Shown here one piece after another: positions 16,426 to 25,164 of a DNA stretch of 64,000 nucleotides. A program made the position numbers and the translations under genes. Each line of letters begins with the position of its first letter. The first letter of the stretch is position 1. Source of the stretch: Egibacteraceae bacterium. GTDB lineage: Bacteria > Actinomycetota > Nitriliruptoria > Euzebyales > Egibacteraceae. The stretch is taken from the NCBI GenBank assembly GCA_030446775.1, contig JAUJMQ010000009.1:1-64000 (forward strand), read 5' to 3'. A model generated the notes under the pieces. The model was not told the DNA's origin, ran no database searches, and saw only the letters and a list, made by a program, of their open reading frames with translations.

Positions 16426-16785
16426 TCAGCCGCTCTTCGCGCGCTGGGCGAACGCCGTCCAGGAGGCCTCGTCGTCGCCGACGGCCAGGTCCTTGCCGCA
16501 CCGCACGAGGGGCAGGCGCAGCATCGTCGGGTCGGCGGCCATCCGGGCGAGCCAGTCGTCGTCGGAAGCCGAGACGTAGCGCAGGCCCTGGTCGACGTAG
16601 GTCCTGGAGTCCGGGTCGAGGAGGCGTTCGACGCCGAATCGCTGCACGAACCGCTTGAGCTCGCCCGGGGACGGCGGCCGCTTGCGCACGTCCACGAAGT
16701 GCACCGCCACCCGCCGCTCGCTGAACCACCGCTGAGCCTTGCGGGTGGCCTTGGAGCCGGCGTGCCCGAACAGCTGCACGTCCAT
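16426..16785 (-). CDS. ArsC/Spx-like protein lacking the active-site cysteine
   Basis: A 119-residue thioredoxin-fold protein of the ArsC family. The opening MDVQLFGHAGSKATRKAQRW aligns with the family CxTxRKA loop, but the expected Cys is Gly/Ser, so arsenate reduction is not possible by the usual mechanism. Other family marks are FVDVRKRPPSPGELKRFVQRFG and LRLPLVRCGKDLAVG, with one distal Cys. Many Gram-positive paralogues of this type are uncharacterised. A TAGCAT box ends 8 nt before the ATG. Divergent from the amidase gene, whose start is only 20 bp away. Confidence 0.7.
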   Translation of the reverse strand: MDVQLFGHAGSKATRKAQRWFSERRVAVHFVDVRKRPPSPGELKRFVQRFGVERLLDPDSRTYVDQGLRYVSASDDDWLARMAADPTMLRLPLVRCGKDLAVGDDEASWTAFAQRAKSG

Positions 16786-16793
16786 CGTCGGGC

Positions 16794-16799
16794 ATGCTA
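16794..16799 (-). promoter_or_regulatory. Predicted -10 box (TAGCAT), leaderless start
   Basis: TAGCAT on the minus strand lies 8 nt before the ATG of the ArsC-like gene; it sits in the 20-bp gap to the divergent amidase start. Confidence 0.4.
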
Positions 16800-16805
16800 G
16801 CGGCG

Positions 16806-18212
16806 ATGTCCGACGTCCTGACCGGGTGCTCGGCGGTCGCGCTGGCCGAGCGGGTCCGCCGCCGGAAGCTGTCCCCGGTGGAGCTCGTCGAGGCGACGCT
16901 GGACCGGATCGAGCGCTGCGACGGGCCGCTCAACAGCGTCGTCACCGTCGACGCCGAGGGAGCATTGCGCGCCGCCCGCCAGGCCGCGGACCGCGCCGGG
17001 ACCGACGGGGCGCCACCGCTGCTGGGCGTGCCGGTCGCGATCAAGGACCTGTCGCTCACCCGAGGGCTGCGCACGACGTTCGGGACCGCGGCACTCGCCG
17101 ACTTCGTGCCCGACATCGACGACGAGGCGGTCGCCCGGCTGCGTGCCGCCGGGATGATCGTCGTCGGGAAGACCAACGTGCCCGAGCTGGGGACGCTGCC
17201 GTGGACGGAGTCGGCGCTGCTGGGTCCCTGTCGCAACCCGTGGGATCTTGGCCACACCCCGGGCGGGTCGTCGGGCGGCGCGGCGGCGGCGCTGGCAGCC
17301 CGGCTGGTGCCGGCCGTGCACGGCTCGGACGGCGCCGGCTCGCTGCGCATCCCGGCCGCCAACTGCGGGCTGTTCGGCCTCAAGCCGTCACGGGGACGGG
17401 TGTCCAACGCACCGCTCGGGGACGGCGCCGGCGGGTTCTCGACCTCGGGGCCGCTCGCGGTGCACGTCGCCGACGCGGCGGCGCTGCTCGACGCCATGCG
17501 CGGCCCGGCGCCGGGGGACCCGCACTGGGCGCCCGAGCCCGCCCGCCCCTACACCGTCGACGCCGGCACCGACCCGCCGGCGCTGCGCGTCGGGCTGGTC
17601 ACGACCTCCCCGCTGGGGTCGTTCTCGCCGGAGACCATCGCCGCGGCCGAGGACGCCGGCCGGCTGCTCGAGGGGCTCGGGCACGCCGTCGAGCCGGCGA
17701 CGCTGCCGGTCACCGAGCAGTTCAAGACCGACTTCACGACGCTGTGGACCGCCAACCTCGCGGCGCTGCCGCTGCCGCCCGCGACGCTGGAGCCGTTCAA
17801 CCGCCGTCTCGCCGAGCGGGGACTGGCCTGCTCCGCCGTGGACCTGCTGCGCGCCGCGACGAGCCTGGGACTCCAGGCCCGCCGGATCGTCGCCGCGACC
17901 GCCGCCTTCGACGTCATCGTCTGCCCGACGCTCATGCGAGCCCCGCTGAAGATCGGCGAGCTGGCGCACCTGCTCGACGACGCCCCCGCGATGCTCGACG
18001 CCCTCGCGAGCTACGTCGGCTTCGCGCCGGTCGCGAACGTGACCGGCCAGCCGTCAATGAACCTGCCGCTGGGCCGGTCGGCCGACGGCCTGCCGCTCGG
18101 CGTCATGGTGACCGGCCGCCCCGCCGACGAGGCGACGCTGTTCTCCCTCGCCGGGCAGGTGCAACGCGCCGCGGACTGGAGCGCGGACGTCCCGCCGATC
18201 CCGGAGCCGTGA
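16806..18212 (+). CDS. Amidase (amidase-signature family)
   Basis: A 468-residue amidase-signature hydrolase. The Ser-cisSer-Lys triad is visible: Lys in VAIKDLSLT, the glycine/serine-rich box TPGGSSGGAAAAL, and the nucleophile in GSDGAGSLRIPAANCG. The C-terminal half has PTLMRAP and a TGQPSMNLPLG substrate-pocket motif. Length is normal. It is distinct from GatA, which would normally sit with gatB/gatC; neither is here. ATG at 16806 gives the natural N-terminus; one upstream ATG (16794) would add four residues. The stop codon overlaps the start of the SDR gene by 1 nt, so the two are coupled. Substrate unknown. Confidence 0.88.
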   Translation: MSDVLTGCSAVALAERVRRRKLSPVELVEATLDRIERCDGPLNSVVTVDAEGALRAARQAADRAGTDGAPPLLGVPVAIKDLSLTRGLRTTFGTAALADFVPDIDDEAVARLRAAGMIVVGKTNVPELGTLPWTESALLGPCRNPWDLGHTPGGSSGGAAAALAARLVPAVHGSDGAGSLRIPAANCGLFGLKPSRGRVSNAPLGDGAGGFSTSGPLAVHVADAAALLDAMRGPAPGDPHWAPEPARPYTVDAGTDPPALRVGLVTTSPLGSFSPETIAAAEDAGRLLEGLGHAVEPATLPVTEQFKTDFTTLWTANLAALPLPPATLEPFNRRLAERGLACSAVDLLRAATSLGLQARRIVAATAAFDVIVCPTLMRAPLKIGELAHLLDDAPAMLDALASYVGFAPVANVTGQPSMNLPLGRSADGLPLGVMVTGRPADEATLFSLAGQVQRAADWSADVPPIPEP

Positions 18213-18230
18213 TGCCGCCCGACCGCCTCG

Positions 18231-18372
18231 TCCTCGTCACCGGCGCCACGAGCGGCATCGGCCGCGCCTGCGCGATCGCCTTCGCCCGCACCGGCGCGCG
18301 CCTGGTCGTGTGCGGCCCGCGGACCGACCGCCTCACGGCGCGCGCCGGCGCGGTCCGCCCCGAGCTGCACAC
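18231..18372 (+). repeat. Direct repeat, copy 1 (SDR nucleotide-binding region)
   Basis: First copy of a 143-bp direct repeat whose second copy is at 18445-18587. It encodes the canonical TGxxxGIG motif. Identity falls toward the 3' end. Confidence 0.8.
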
Positions 18373-18444
18373 CCCCGCCCAGGCCGCCCCCGCCCGGGCG
18401 GCCGGCGGGGGGAGGGTGGCCGGGCAGCCCCAGGGCGGGCGTCG

Positions 18445-18587
18445 TCCTCGTCACCGGCGCCACGAGCGGCAGCGGCCGCGCCTGCGCGCTCGCCTTCGCC
18501 CGCACCGGCGCGCGCCGGGTCGTGTGCGGCCGGCGGACCGACCGCCTCACGGAGCTCGCCGGCGAGCTCCGCACCGACGTCCACACC
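18445..18587 (+). repeat. Direct repeat, copy 2 (SDR nucleotide-binding region)
   Basis: Second copy, in frame with the SDR body. The motif reads TGATSGSGRA, with Ser in place of the usual Ile. Confidence 0.8.
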
Positions 18588-19200
18588 GCGACCGTCGACG
18601 TCCGCGACCGGGCGGCGGTCGAGGCGATGGTCGCCGGGCTGCCCGACGGCTGGCGCGACATCGACGTGCTGGTCAACAACGCCGGCCTCGCGGCCGGCCA
18701 CGAGCCGCTGCACGAGGGCGACCCCGACGACTGGCAGCGGATGATCGACACGAACGTCACCGGGCTGCTGTCGGTCACCCGCGCGGTGCTGCCGGGGATG
18801 GTCGCGCGCGGTCGCGGGCACGTCGTGAACATGGGCTCGATCGCGGGGCGCCAGGCCTACCCCAACGGTGCCGTCTACTGCGCGACGAAGGCGGCCGTCG
18901 CCCGCATCACCGAGGGCATCCGCCGCGACGTCCTCGGCTCGGGGGTGCGGGTGTCCCTCATCGAGCCGGGGCTGGTGGAGACGGAGTTCTCGGTGGTCCG
19001 CTTCGGCGGCGACCGGGACCGCGCCGACGCCGTCTACGCCGGCCTGACGCCGCTGACCGCCACCGACGTCGCCGAGACGGTCCTGTGGGTCGTCGACCGG
19101 CCGCCGCACGTGCTCGTCGCCGAGGTGCTGCTGCTCGCCACCGACCAGGCGACCGCGACCGAAGTCGCCCGCCGCGGCAGACCCTGACCCCGACGGGCGC

Positions 19201-19206
19201 TACCGT
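19201..19206 (+). promoter_or_regulatory. Predicted -10 box (TACCGT), leaderless start
   Basis: TACCGT ends 6 nt before the GTG of the histidine kinase gene, suggesting its own promoter within the amidase-SDR-kinase gene row. Confidence 0.4.
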
Positions 19207-19212
19207 ACGGGC

Positions 19213-20364
19213 GTGACCAGCACCGACGACCGTCGCGCACGGGCGCCGGACGCCGCGTTCGCGGCGCTGTCCGACGTGGTGCTCGCACTGGCGTCGGCGC
19301 GCACCGTCGAGCCGGTCCTCCAGCGCCTCGTGCACGCCGCCCGCGAGCTCGTCGGCGCGCGCTACGCCGCCCTCGGGACCCCCGACGGCGCCGGCGGGTT
19401 CTCGCGCTTCCTCACCTCCGGCCTGTCGCCGCGGGAGCAGGCGGCGATCGGGCCGCTGCCGCGCACCCACGGTCTGCTGGGCGCCATGCTGGCCGACAGC
19501 GCCTCCTACCGCACCGACGACATCACCGCCGACCCCCGCTTCTGGGGCTGGCCGGCCCGGCATCCGTCGATGCGCTCGTTCCTCGGCGTCCCGGTCGTCG
19601 CACGGGACGAGGTCGTCGGTGCGCTCTATCTCACCGACAAGGTCGACGGGGCGACCTTCGACGACGCCGACCAGCGCGTCGTCGAGCTGCTCGCGGCCCA
19701 CGCCGCGATCGCGATCGACAACGCCCGGCTGGCCGAGCGCAGCCGCGAGCTCACCGTCGCCGAGGAGCGCGACCGCCTCGCCCGCGAGCTCCACGACGCG
19801 ATGACCCAGACGCTGTTCAGCCTGTCGCTCACCGCCGAGGCGGGCGCCGCGGCGGGCGGCGACGCCCCGGCGGCGGCGCGGGCCCCCCGCGCCACGGGCC
19901 CGCGGCGGGGCCGCGAGTCCGGGGCGGGGCGGCGGGGCCTGATCGTGGGGCTGCGGGCGGCGGCCCACGCCGCCGACGGGCTGGCGGCGACGCTCCGCAA
20001 GGACGTCGAGGTGCTGGGACGCGCGCAGCCCGTGGCCCTGCGGCTGCGCGCCGGCTCCGAGCGCCGGCTGCCCCCCGAGGTGGAGCGGGAGCTGTACCGG
20101 ATCGTGCAGGAGGCGCTCCACAACGCGCTGCGCCACGCCCGCGCCGCCAACGTCGACGTCAGCGTCGACCTGGCAGCCGGCCGCTGTGTCGTGGAGGTCC
20201 GCGACGACGGCGTCGGCTTCGACCCGGACGACGCCTGCGTCACGACGGCGCACCTGGGGCTGTCGTCGATGCGGGCGCGGGCGGCCGCGCTCGGTGCCGC
20301 GCTGACGATCACGTCCGCGCCCGGCGCCGGGACCGGTGTGCGCGTGGAGCTGCCCGGTGACTGA
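19213..20364 (+). CDS. GAF-domain sensor histidine kinase (NarL-type partner)
   Basis: A 383-residue cytosolic histidine kinase. An N-terminal GAF domain (about 25-175, ending AHAAIAIDNARLAERS) precedes a HisKA_3 phospho-acceptor box ERDRLARELHDA with His194, then an ATPase domain with the N-box EALHNALRHA and G-box VRDDGVGFDPDD and GLSSMRARA. No membrane segment is seen. The linker between the H-box and GLIVGLR is unusually Arg/Gly-rich compared with the usual EALxEMR helix, which could reflect two compensating indels. It overlaps the response regulator start by 8 nt. The GAF ligand is unknown; DevS-like redox or gas sensing is one option. Confidence 0.82.
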   Translation: MTSTDDRRARAPDAAFAALSDVVLALASARTVEPVLQRLVHAARELVGARYAALGTPDGAGGFSRFLTSGLSPREQAAIGPLPRTHGLLGAMLADSASYRTDDITADPRFWGWPARHPSMRSFLGVPVVARDEVVGALYLTDKVDGATFDDADQRVVELLAAHAAIAIDNARLAERSRELTVAEERDRLARELHDAMTQTLFSLSLTAEAGAAAGGDAPAAARAPRATGPRRGRESGAGRRGLIVGLRAAAHAADGLAATLRKDVEVLGRAQPVALRLRAGSERRLPPEVERELYRIVQEALHNALRHARAANVDVSVDLAAGRCVVEVRDDGVGFDPDDACVTTAHLGLSSMRARAAALGAALTITSAPGAGTGVRVELPGD

Positions 20365-20893
20365 GGCGGTGCGGGTACTCGTCGTCGACGACCATCCGGT
20401 CGTGCGCGAGGGTTTGCGTGCCTTCCTGGCGTCCCGCGACGGGATCACGGTCGTGGGTGAAGCCGGCGACGGGGAGGAGGCGGTCACCCGCGCGCGCACG
20501 ACCAAGCCTGACGTCGTGCTGCTCGACCTCGTCATGCCGGGCGGAGGGGGCGTGGCCGCCATCCGGGCGCTGCGAGCGGTGGACCCCCGGTTGAAGGTCC
20601 TGGTGCTGACCAGCTTCGCCGGCGACGACCAGGTGCTGCCCGCGGTGCGCGCCGGCGCGGTCGGCTACCTGCTCAAGGACGTCGAGCCGGCCGAGCTCGA
20701 GCGCGCCGTCCGCGCCGCGGCGCGGGGCGAGTCGCTGCTCAACCCGCAGGTCGCCGCGCTGGTCCTCGACGCGGTGGCGGGCAGCGCTCCGGACCCGGCC
20801 ACGGCGCTGACCCCACGGGAGCGGGAGGTGCTGGCGCTGCTCGCCGAGGGGCTCACCAACCGGCTGATCGCGCGGCGGCTCGTCGGGGCCTAG
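20357..20893 (+). CDS. NarL/LuxR-type response regulator, C-terminally truncated
   Basis: A 178-residue partner of the preceding kinase. The receiver domain has Asp11/Asp12, phospho-acceptor Asp57 in DVVLLDLVMPG and the Lys in LLKDVEP. The LuxR HTH begins normally (LTPREREVLALLAEGLTNRLIARRL) but stops after VGA, in the middle of the helix-turn-helix, so the recognition helix and the last 30-40 residues are missing. The stop codon is the first part of a 63-bp element also found at 48298-48360. No missing C-terminus is encoded downstream. DNA binding by this form is not expected. Start GTG 20357 gives the family N-terminus. Confidence 0.85.
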   Translation: MTEAVRVLVVDDHPVVREGLRAFLASRDGITVVGEAGDGEEAVTRARTTKPDVVLLDLVMPGGGGVAAIRALRAVDPRLKVLVLTSFAGDDQVLPAVRAGAVGYLLKDVEPAELERAVRAAARGESLLNPQVAALVLDAVAGSAPDPATALTPREREVLALLAEGLTNRLIARRLVGA

Positions 20894-20954
20894 CACGCAC
20901 CTCAGACGCCGGGCGGCTCATGTCCAACGACTCCCTTGGGGAGACAGGGCCTAG
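20892..20954 (+). repeat. 63-bp dispersed element, copy 1
   Basis: Starts AGCACGCACCTCA, ends GACAGGGCCTAG; 55 of 63 bases match the copy at 48298-48360. Contains an internal stem CTCCC/GGGAG. GGGCCTAG occurs at both edges (20886-20893 and 20947-20954), like a target duplication. It interrupts the LuxR-type gene. It may be a non-autonomous mobile element or an insertion-sequence scar. Confidence 0.65.
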
Positions 20955-21012
20955 GACCAGCGGACCAGGCGGGTCCGGTCTCCAGCGGGAGGTCGCGGCG
21001 ACCGGCCGCACC

Positions 21013-21018
21013 TACCGT
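21013..21018 (+). promoter_or_regulatory. Predicted -10 box (TACCGT), leaderless start
   Basis: TACCGT ends 6 nt before the ATG at 21025 of the second SDR gene. Confidence 0.4.
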
Positions 21019-21024
21019 CGGCGC

Positions 21025-21804
21025 ATGACCAGCTCCCCGGCCACCGCCGCCACCGCTCCCCTCACCGCCGCCCCCGCCGACCGCCCGGTCGACCGCCCGC
21101 CGGTCGCCGTGGTCACCGGCGCATCTCGCGGGCTGGGCCGGGCCCTGCTGTCCGGCCTCGTCGACGCCGGCTGGTCGGTCGCGGTCGACGCCCGCAACGC
21201 CGAGGATCTGCACGCCGCCGTCGCGGCGCTGCCGCCCGGCGCCCGCGTCCGGGCCGTCCCCGGCGACATCACCGACCGGACCCACCGCCAGGCGCTGCTG
21301 GACGCCGCCGACGAGCTCGGCGGGCTCGACCTGCTCGTCAACAACGCCGGCGTCCTGGGACCCAGCCCCCAGCCCGCTCTCGCCGACCACCCGCTCGACG
21401 CCCTCCGGCGGGTCCTCGAGGTCTACGTCGTCGCGCCGCTCGCGCTGGTGCAGCTTGCCCTGCCGCGCCTGCGACCGGGCGCGCGGATCGTGTCGATCAC
21501 GTCTGACGCCGCGGTGGAGGCCTACCCCGGCTGGGGCGGCTACGGCGCGGCCAAGGCGGCGCTGGAGCAGCTCACCGCGGTCCTCGCCGCCGAGCACCCC
21601 GACCTGCGCGTCTACACCGCCGATCCGGGGGACATGCGCACCCGGATGCACCAGGAAGCGTTCCCCGGCGAGGACATCAGCGACCGGCCGGACCCGGCCG
21701 AGCGGGTGCCCGCCCTGCTGCGCCTCACCGTCGAGGACCTGCCCAGCGGCCGGTACACCGCCGAGGGGCTCGCCGCGGCCCTCACGGCGGCGGGTCGACG
21801 GTGA
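21025..21804 (+). CDS. Short-chain dehydrogenase/reductase
   Basis: A 259-residue classical SDR. Cofactor motif VVTGASRGLGRALL (near residue 30), NNAGVLG, and the active-site segment SDAAVEAYPGWGGYGAAKAALEQL with the YxxxK pair (Tyr, Lys in YGAAK). Arg following the second Gly of the motif and D in ARNAED leave NADH/NADPH preference open. The ATG at 21025 is chosen because a TACCGT box lies 6 nt upstream; a long low-complexity N-terminus precedes the Rossmann strand. The stop overlaps the queA-like start by 4 nt. Substrate unknown. Confidence 0.85.
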   Translation: MTSSPATAATAPLTAAPADRPVDRPPVAVVTGASRGLGRALLSGLVDAGWSVAVDARNAEDLHAAVAALPPGARVRAVPGDITDRTHRQALLDAADELGGLDLLVNNAGVLGPSPQPALADHPLDALRRVLEVYVVAPLALVQLALPRLRPGARIVSITSDAAVEAYPGWGGYGAAKAALEQLTAVLAAEHPDLRVYTADPGDMRTRMHQEAFPGEDISDRPDPAERVPALLRLTVEDLPSGRYTAEGLAAALTAAGRR

Positions 21805-22880
21805 GTGCCGCGCTGCCGCTGACGGTCGCCGGCGGCCTGGACTTTGCGCTGCCGGCCGAGCTCGAGGCGACCGCCCCGGCGGAGGCGCGGGGGTTGGCCC
21901 GCGACGCGGTCCGGTTGCTCGTGGCCGCCGGCGAGGCGCCGCCTGTCTCGGTCCGGTTCGCCGACCTGCCGGCGCACCTGCGTCCCGGCGACCTGCTCGT
22001 CGTCAACTCCTCGGCGACGCTGCCCGCGGCCCTGGAAGCCCGCGCCGGCGACCGGATCCTGCGCCTGCACCTGTCGTCACGGCGCCCCGACGGGCGCTGG
22101 GTCGTCGAGCTCCGCGTTCCCGACGGGCCGGCGAGCCTGCGGTCGGACGCCGGCCGCCGGGGCCTGCGCCTGTCGCTGCCAGAGGGGGGCGAGGCGGTCC
22201 TGCTGCGCCTGCTGGCGGGCGCCGGGACGCCCGGAGCGGGCCGGCTGTGGGTCGCCGAGGTGGCGCTGCCGGTGTCGCCGGTGACCTACCTGAGCCGCCA
22301 CGGATCGCCGATCCGCTACGGCAAACCCGGCCGCGCGTGGCCCCTGTCGGCCTACCAGACGATGTTCGCGACGGAGCCGGGCAGCGCGGAGATGCCCAGC
22401 GCCGGGCGCCCCTTCACTCCGGCGGTCGTGCGGTCTCTGGCCGAGCGAGGGGTGGCGGTCGCCTCGATCCTGCTCCACACCGGCGTGTCGTCGCAGGACG
22501 ACGGCGAGGAGCCCTACCCCGAGCCGTACACGGTGTCCGCGGCCGCCGCGGCGCGGGTCAACGCCACCCGGGACCGGGGCGGGCGCGTCGTCGCGGTCGG
22601 CACCACCGTGACCCGCGCGCTGGAGACCGTCGCCGACCGGTCCCGTCGGGTGCGTGCCGGCGCCGGCTGGACCGACCTCGTGGTGACCCCCGAGCGCGGC
22701 GTGCGCGTCGTCGACGGGCTGATCACCGGCTGGCACGCCCCGGGGGCCTCGCACCTGCGGCTGCTCGAGGCCGTGGCCGGGCGCCCGCTGCTCGAGCGGG
22801 CCTACGCCGCGGCGCTCGCCGAGGGCTACCTGTGGCACGAGTTCGGCGACAGCTGCCTGCTGCTCCCCTCGCCGCGGTGA
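21801..22880 (+). CDS. queA: QueA-family S-adenosylmethionine:tRNA ribosyltransferase-isomerase
   Basis: A 359-residue protein matching QueA: LRPGDLLVVNSSATLPA near the N-terminus, YQTMFATEPGSAEMPSAGRPFT, the HTGVSS motif, and WTDLVVTPERG to the C-terminal FGDSCLLL. QueA transfers the ribosyl part of SAM to preQ1 at tRNA position 34 to give epoxyqueuosine. No other queuosine genes are present here, and in actinobacteria such proteins often occur without Tgt, so the substrate may differ. GTG at 21801 overlaps the SDR stop (GTGA), so the pair is translated together. Confidence 0.8.
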   Translation: MSAALPLTVAGGLDFALPAELEATAPAEARGLARDAVRLLVAAGEAPPVSVRFADLPAHLRPGDLLVVNSSATLPAALEARAGDRILRLHLSSRRPDGRWVVELRVPDGPASLRSDAGRRGLRLSLPEGGEAVLLRLLAGAGTPGAGRLWVAEVALPVSPVTYLSRHGSPIRYGKPGRAWPLSAYQTMFATEPGSAEMPSAGRPFTPAVVRSLAERGVAVASILLHTGVSSQDDGEEPYPEPYTVSAAAAARVNATRDRGGRVVAVGTTVTRALETVADRSRRVRAGAGWTDLVVTPERGVRVVDGLITGWHAPGASHLRLLEAVAGRPLLERAYAAALAEGYLWHEFGDSCLLLPSPR

Positions 22881-22946
22881 CGGCGCGGCCGGCGCGCGAG
22901 CCGGGTCGACCGCGGTGCCTCCCCATGGTGTCGTGGATGCCGGCGG

Positions 22947-23705
22947 CTACAGCGGGAGGCGGCGGAACAGCGCGCGCGGCAGGTGGCGCAGGACGACCAT
23001 GACCGGCCGGAGCACGGCGGGCACCCACACGACCTCGCGGCCGCGGCGGATCGCCGCATCGACCGCGGCGGCGACCTCCTCGGCGGTGGAGCTAAACGGC
23101 ACGGCGGCGCGGCCGGCGGTCATCTTCGTCGTCACGAACCCGGGCCGGACGACGACGACCCGCGCCCCCGAGCCGACCAGGCTGTCGCCGAGGGCGAGCG
23201 CGAAGCCGTCGAGGCCCGCCTTTGAGGCCCCGTAGACGAAGTTGGAGCGCCGCACCCGCTCCCCCGCCACCGACGACAGCACCACGAGGGTGCCGTGCCC
23301 CTGGGCGCGCAGCCGCCGGGCGACGCACAGCGCCGCCGACGCGCAACCGGTGAAGTTCGTGTGCAGGACGTCCACCGCGACGCGCGGGTCGCGTTCGGCG
23401 GCCTCCTGGTCGCCGAGGACGCCAGCCGCGAGCACGGCGACGTCGAGGTCACCTCCGGCGAACAGCGCATCGATGGCGCCGGGGTGGGTGTCGGTGTCGT
23501 CGGCGTCGAACAACGCGGTCTCCACCGTCCCCGCCCCGGCGGCGCGCAGGGCCTCCGCCGGCTCGTGCAGCCGGTGCGGGTCGCGGCCGGCGAGGACGAC
23601 CCGGCCGCGCCGGGGCGCGGCCAGCCGCCGGGCGATCGCCAGCCCGATGTCGGACCCGCCGCCCAGGACGAGGACCGACGACACCGTGCCCAGGCCGTCA
23701 CGCAC
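22947..23705 (-). CDS. dprE2: Decaprenylphosphoryl-2-keto-ribose reductase DprE2
   Basis: A 252-residue SDR that completes epimerisation of decaprenylphosphoryl-ribose to decaprenylphosphoryl-arabinose, the donor for cell-wall arabinans. It shows [53 protein letters not shown] with the YxxxK pair, and the diagnostic C-terminus [21 protein letters not shown], closely resembling the mycobacterial protein. GTG at 23705 reproduces the family N-terminus and overlaps the dprE1 stop by 8 nt. Last gene of the ubiA-dprE1-dprE2 operon. It works with DprE1 at the membrane face. Confidence 0.9.
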   Translation of the reverse strand: MRDGLGTVSSVLVLGGGSDIGLAIARRLAAPRRGRVVLAGRDPHRLHEPAEALRAAGAGTVETALFDADDTDTHPGAIDALFAGGDLDVAVLAAGVLGDQEAAERDPRVAVDVLHTNFTGCASAALCVARRLRAQGHGTLVVLSSVAGERVRRSNFVYGASKAGLDGFALALGDSLVGSGARVVVVRPGFVTTKMTAGRAAVPFSSTAEEVAAAVDAAIRRGREVVWVPAVLRPVMVVLRHLPRALFRRLPL

Positions 23706-25164
23706 GCGCTGGTCCCACCGGTCGGACGGAAGCGCCGCGGGCGGACCCGTCCCGTCGCCGCCGGGGCCGCTCGGGCCGGGCATCCGGTCGCAACCCCAGC
23801 CGCCGCGACAGGTCGGACTGCACGACCCCGTCGGGATCGAGCCGGGCGCAGATCTCACGCCACTCGTCCAGGCGCGGGTACATCGCCGCCACGAGCTCGG
23901 GTCGCAGCCGCGAGTCCTTGGCGAGGTAGACCCGACCGCCGGCGGCCACGACCAGCTCGTCGAGCTCGTCGAGCAGGCCGGGCAACGCCGGTGGCCCCAC
24001 CGGCAGGTCCAGCGCGAGCGTCCAGCCCGGCCGGGGGAACGACAGGTGGCCCGGCGTGGCGTCGCCGAAGCGCTTGACGACCGCGAGAACCGACGGGCAG
24101 CGCGCGGCGGTGAGCCGCTCGAGGGCGGTGCGCACGACCTCGCCGGCGGCGGGCGGCACGACGAACTGGTACTGGACGAACCCGCGGACCCCGTACATCC
24201 GGTTCCAGTCCCGCACGCCGTCCAACGGGTGGAAGAACGACGGGATCGAGTGCAGCTCCCCGTGCCGGCTGCGGGGGCTCTTGCGGAACCAGGCTTCGTT
24301 GAGCAGCCGTGCGGTGAGCGGGCGGACCAGGCCCGACGGCATCCATCCGGGCGCGGCGAGCCGGACGTGGGGGTCGTAGCCGAGCAGGTCGCCGCGGCCC
24401 GGACGACGTCGCTTCGCCGGCAGGTCGTCGGGCTCGGCGTGGTCGCCGCGGGTCAGCACCGCCCGTCCCAGCGACCGGCCGCGGGTGACGCAGTCGATCC
24501 AGGCGACGGAGTAGCGGTAGCGCGCGTCCCCGGCGACCATGCGGGCCATGAGGTCGTCGAGGTCGTCGGCGCGCTCGGTGTCCACCCGAACCAGCGACGT
24601 GCGGATCGCCAGCAGCCGCAGGGTGACCTCGGTGACGACCCCGGTCAGCCCCATGCCGCCGGCGGTCGCCCAGAAGACGTCGGCGTCGCGGTCGGGAGCG
24701 ACGGTCCGCGCACCCAGCGGGGTGTCGAGGCGGAGCTGGGTCACGTGACGGGCGATGCTGCCGTCGTGGTGGTGGTTCTTGCCGTGGACGTCGGCGGCGA
24801 CCGCGCCGCCGACGGTGACGAAGCGGGTGCCAGGCGTCACGGGGACGAACCAGCCGAGCGGCACGAGGGCCCGCAGCAGCGCGTCGATGCTCGTGCCGGC
24901 CGCGACGGTGGCGAGGCCGGAGTCGCCGTCGAAGGCACGCAGCCCGACCAGGCCCGTCATGTCCACCACGGTGCCGCCGGCGTTCTGCGCGGCGTCGCCG
25001 TAGGAGCGGCCCAGGCCCCTGGCTACCAGTCCTCGCCGGTCGGCGCCGGCGACGGCGGTGCCCACCTCGGCGGCCCGCCGGGGGGTGACGACGTCGGCGG
25101 CGGTGGCGGGTGTCCGGCCCCAGCCGGCGAGCAGCCGCCGGTCGGCGCCGCCGTCAGCCGGCAT
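23698..25164 (-). CDS. dprE1: Decaprenylphosphoryl-beta-D-ribose 2-oxidase DprE1
   Basis: A 488-residue FAD enzyme oxidising the 2-OH of decaprenylphosphoryl-ribose. An N-terminal FAD-binding PCMH fold carries [38 protein letters not shown] and [14 protein letters not shown]; the C-terminal substrate domain has YVQYQF-like FVQYQFVVP and YLAKDSRL with the catalytic Lys. The position of the benzothiazinone-reactive cysteine of the mycobacterial enzyme (GWNICVDFP) reads GWTLALDLP here, so Cys is replaced by Ala. The C-terminal tail beyond SDLSRRLGL is longer and Arg/Pro-rich. Start ATG 25164 overlaps the end of ubiA by 11 nt. Confidence 0.92.
   Translation of the reverse strand: MPADGGADRRLLAGWGRTPATAADVVTPRRAAEVGTAVAGADRRGLVARGLGRSYGDAAQNAGGTVVDMTGLVGLRAFDGDSGLATVAAGTSIDALLRALVPLGWFVPVTPGTRFVTVGGAVAADVHGKNHHHDGSIARHVTQLRLDTPLGARTVAPDRDADVFWATAGGMGLTGVVTEVTLRLLAIRTSLVRVDTERADDLDDLMARMVAGDARYRYSVAWIDCVTRGRSLGRAVLTRGDHAEPDDLPAKRRRPGRGDLLGYDPHVRLAAPGWMPSGLVRPLTARLLNEAWFRKSPRSRHGELHSIPSFFHPLDGVRDWNRMYGVRGFVQYQFVVPPAAGEVVRTALERLTAARCPSVLAVVKRFGDATPGHLSFPRPGWTLALDLPVGPPALPGLLDELDELVVAAGGRVYLAKDSRLRPELVAAMYPRLDEWREICARLDPDGVVQSDLSRRLGLRPDARPERPRRRRDGSARGASVRPVGPARA

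Larger units (their letters stand above)
18212..19187 (+). pseudogene. Short-chain dehydrogenase with duplicated, out-of-frame 5' end
   Basis: The ATG at 18212 opens an SDR N-terminus, LVTGATSGIGRACAIAFART. About 214 bp later the same region recurs as LVTGATSGSGRACALAFART, in the frame that carries the rest of the enzyme: VNNAGLAAG, the SDR active site YCATKAA and the C-terminal PGLVETEFSVVRFGG. The offset is not a multiple of three, so the first copy does not read into the body, and the second has no ATG or GTG until residue VCGRRT (18522), beyond the glycine motif. The repeats share about 92% of bases over 143 positions. Either a real partial duplication or two tandem SDR paralogues collapsed in assembly. 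Confidence 0.7.

Noticed and set aside
16172-17497. Minus-strand 441-codon frame opposite the amidase
   Set aside because: Overlaps the clear ArsC-like and amidase genes and has repetitive Ser/Ala/Pro composition.
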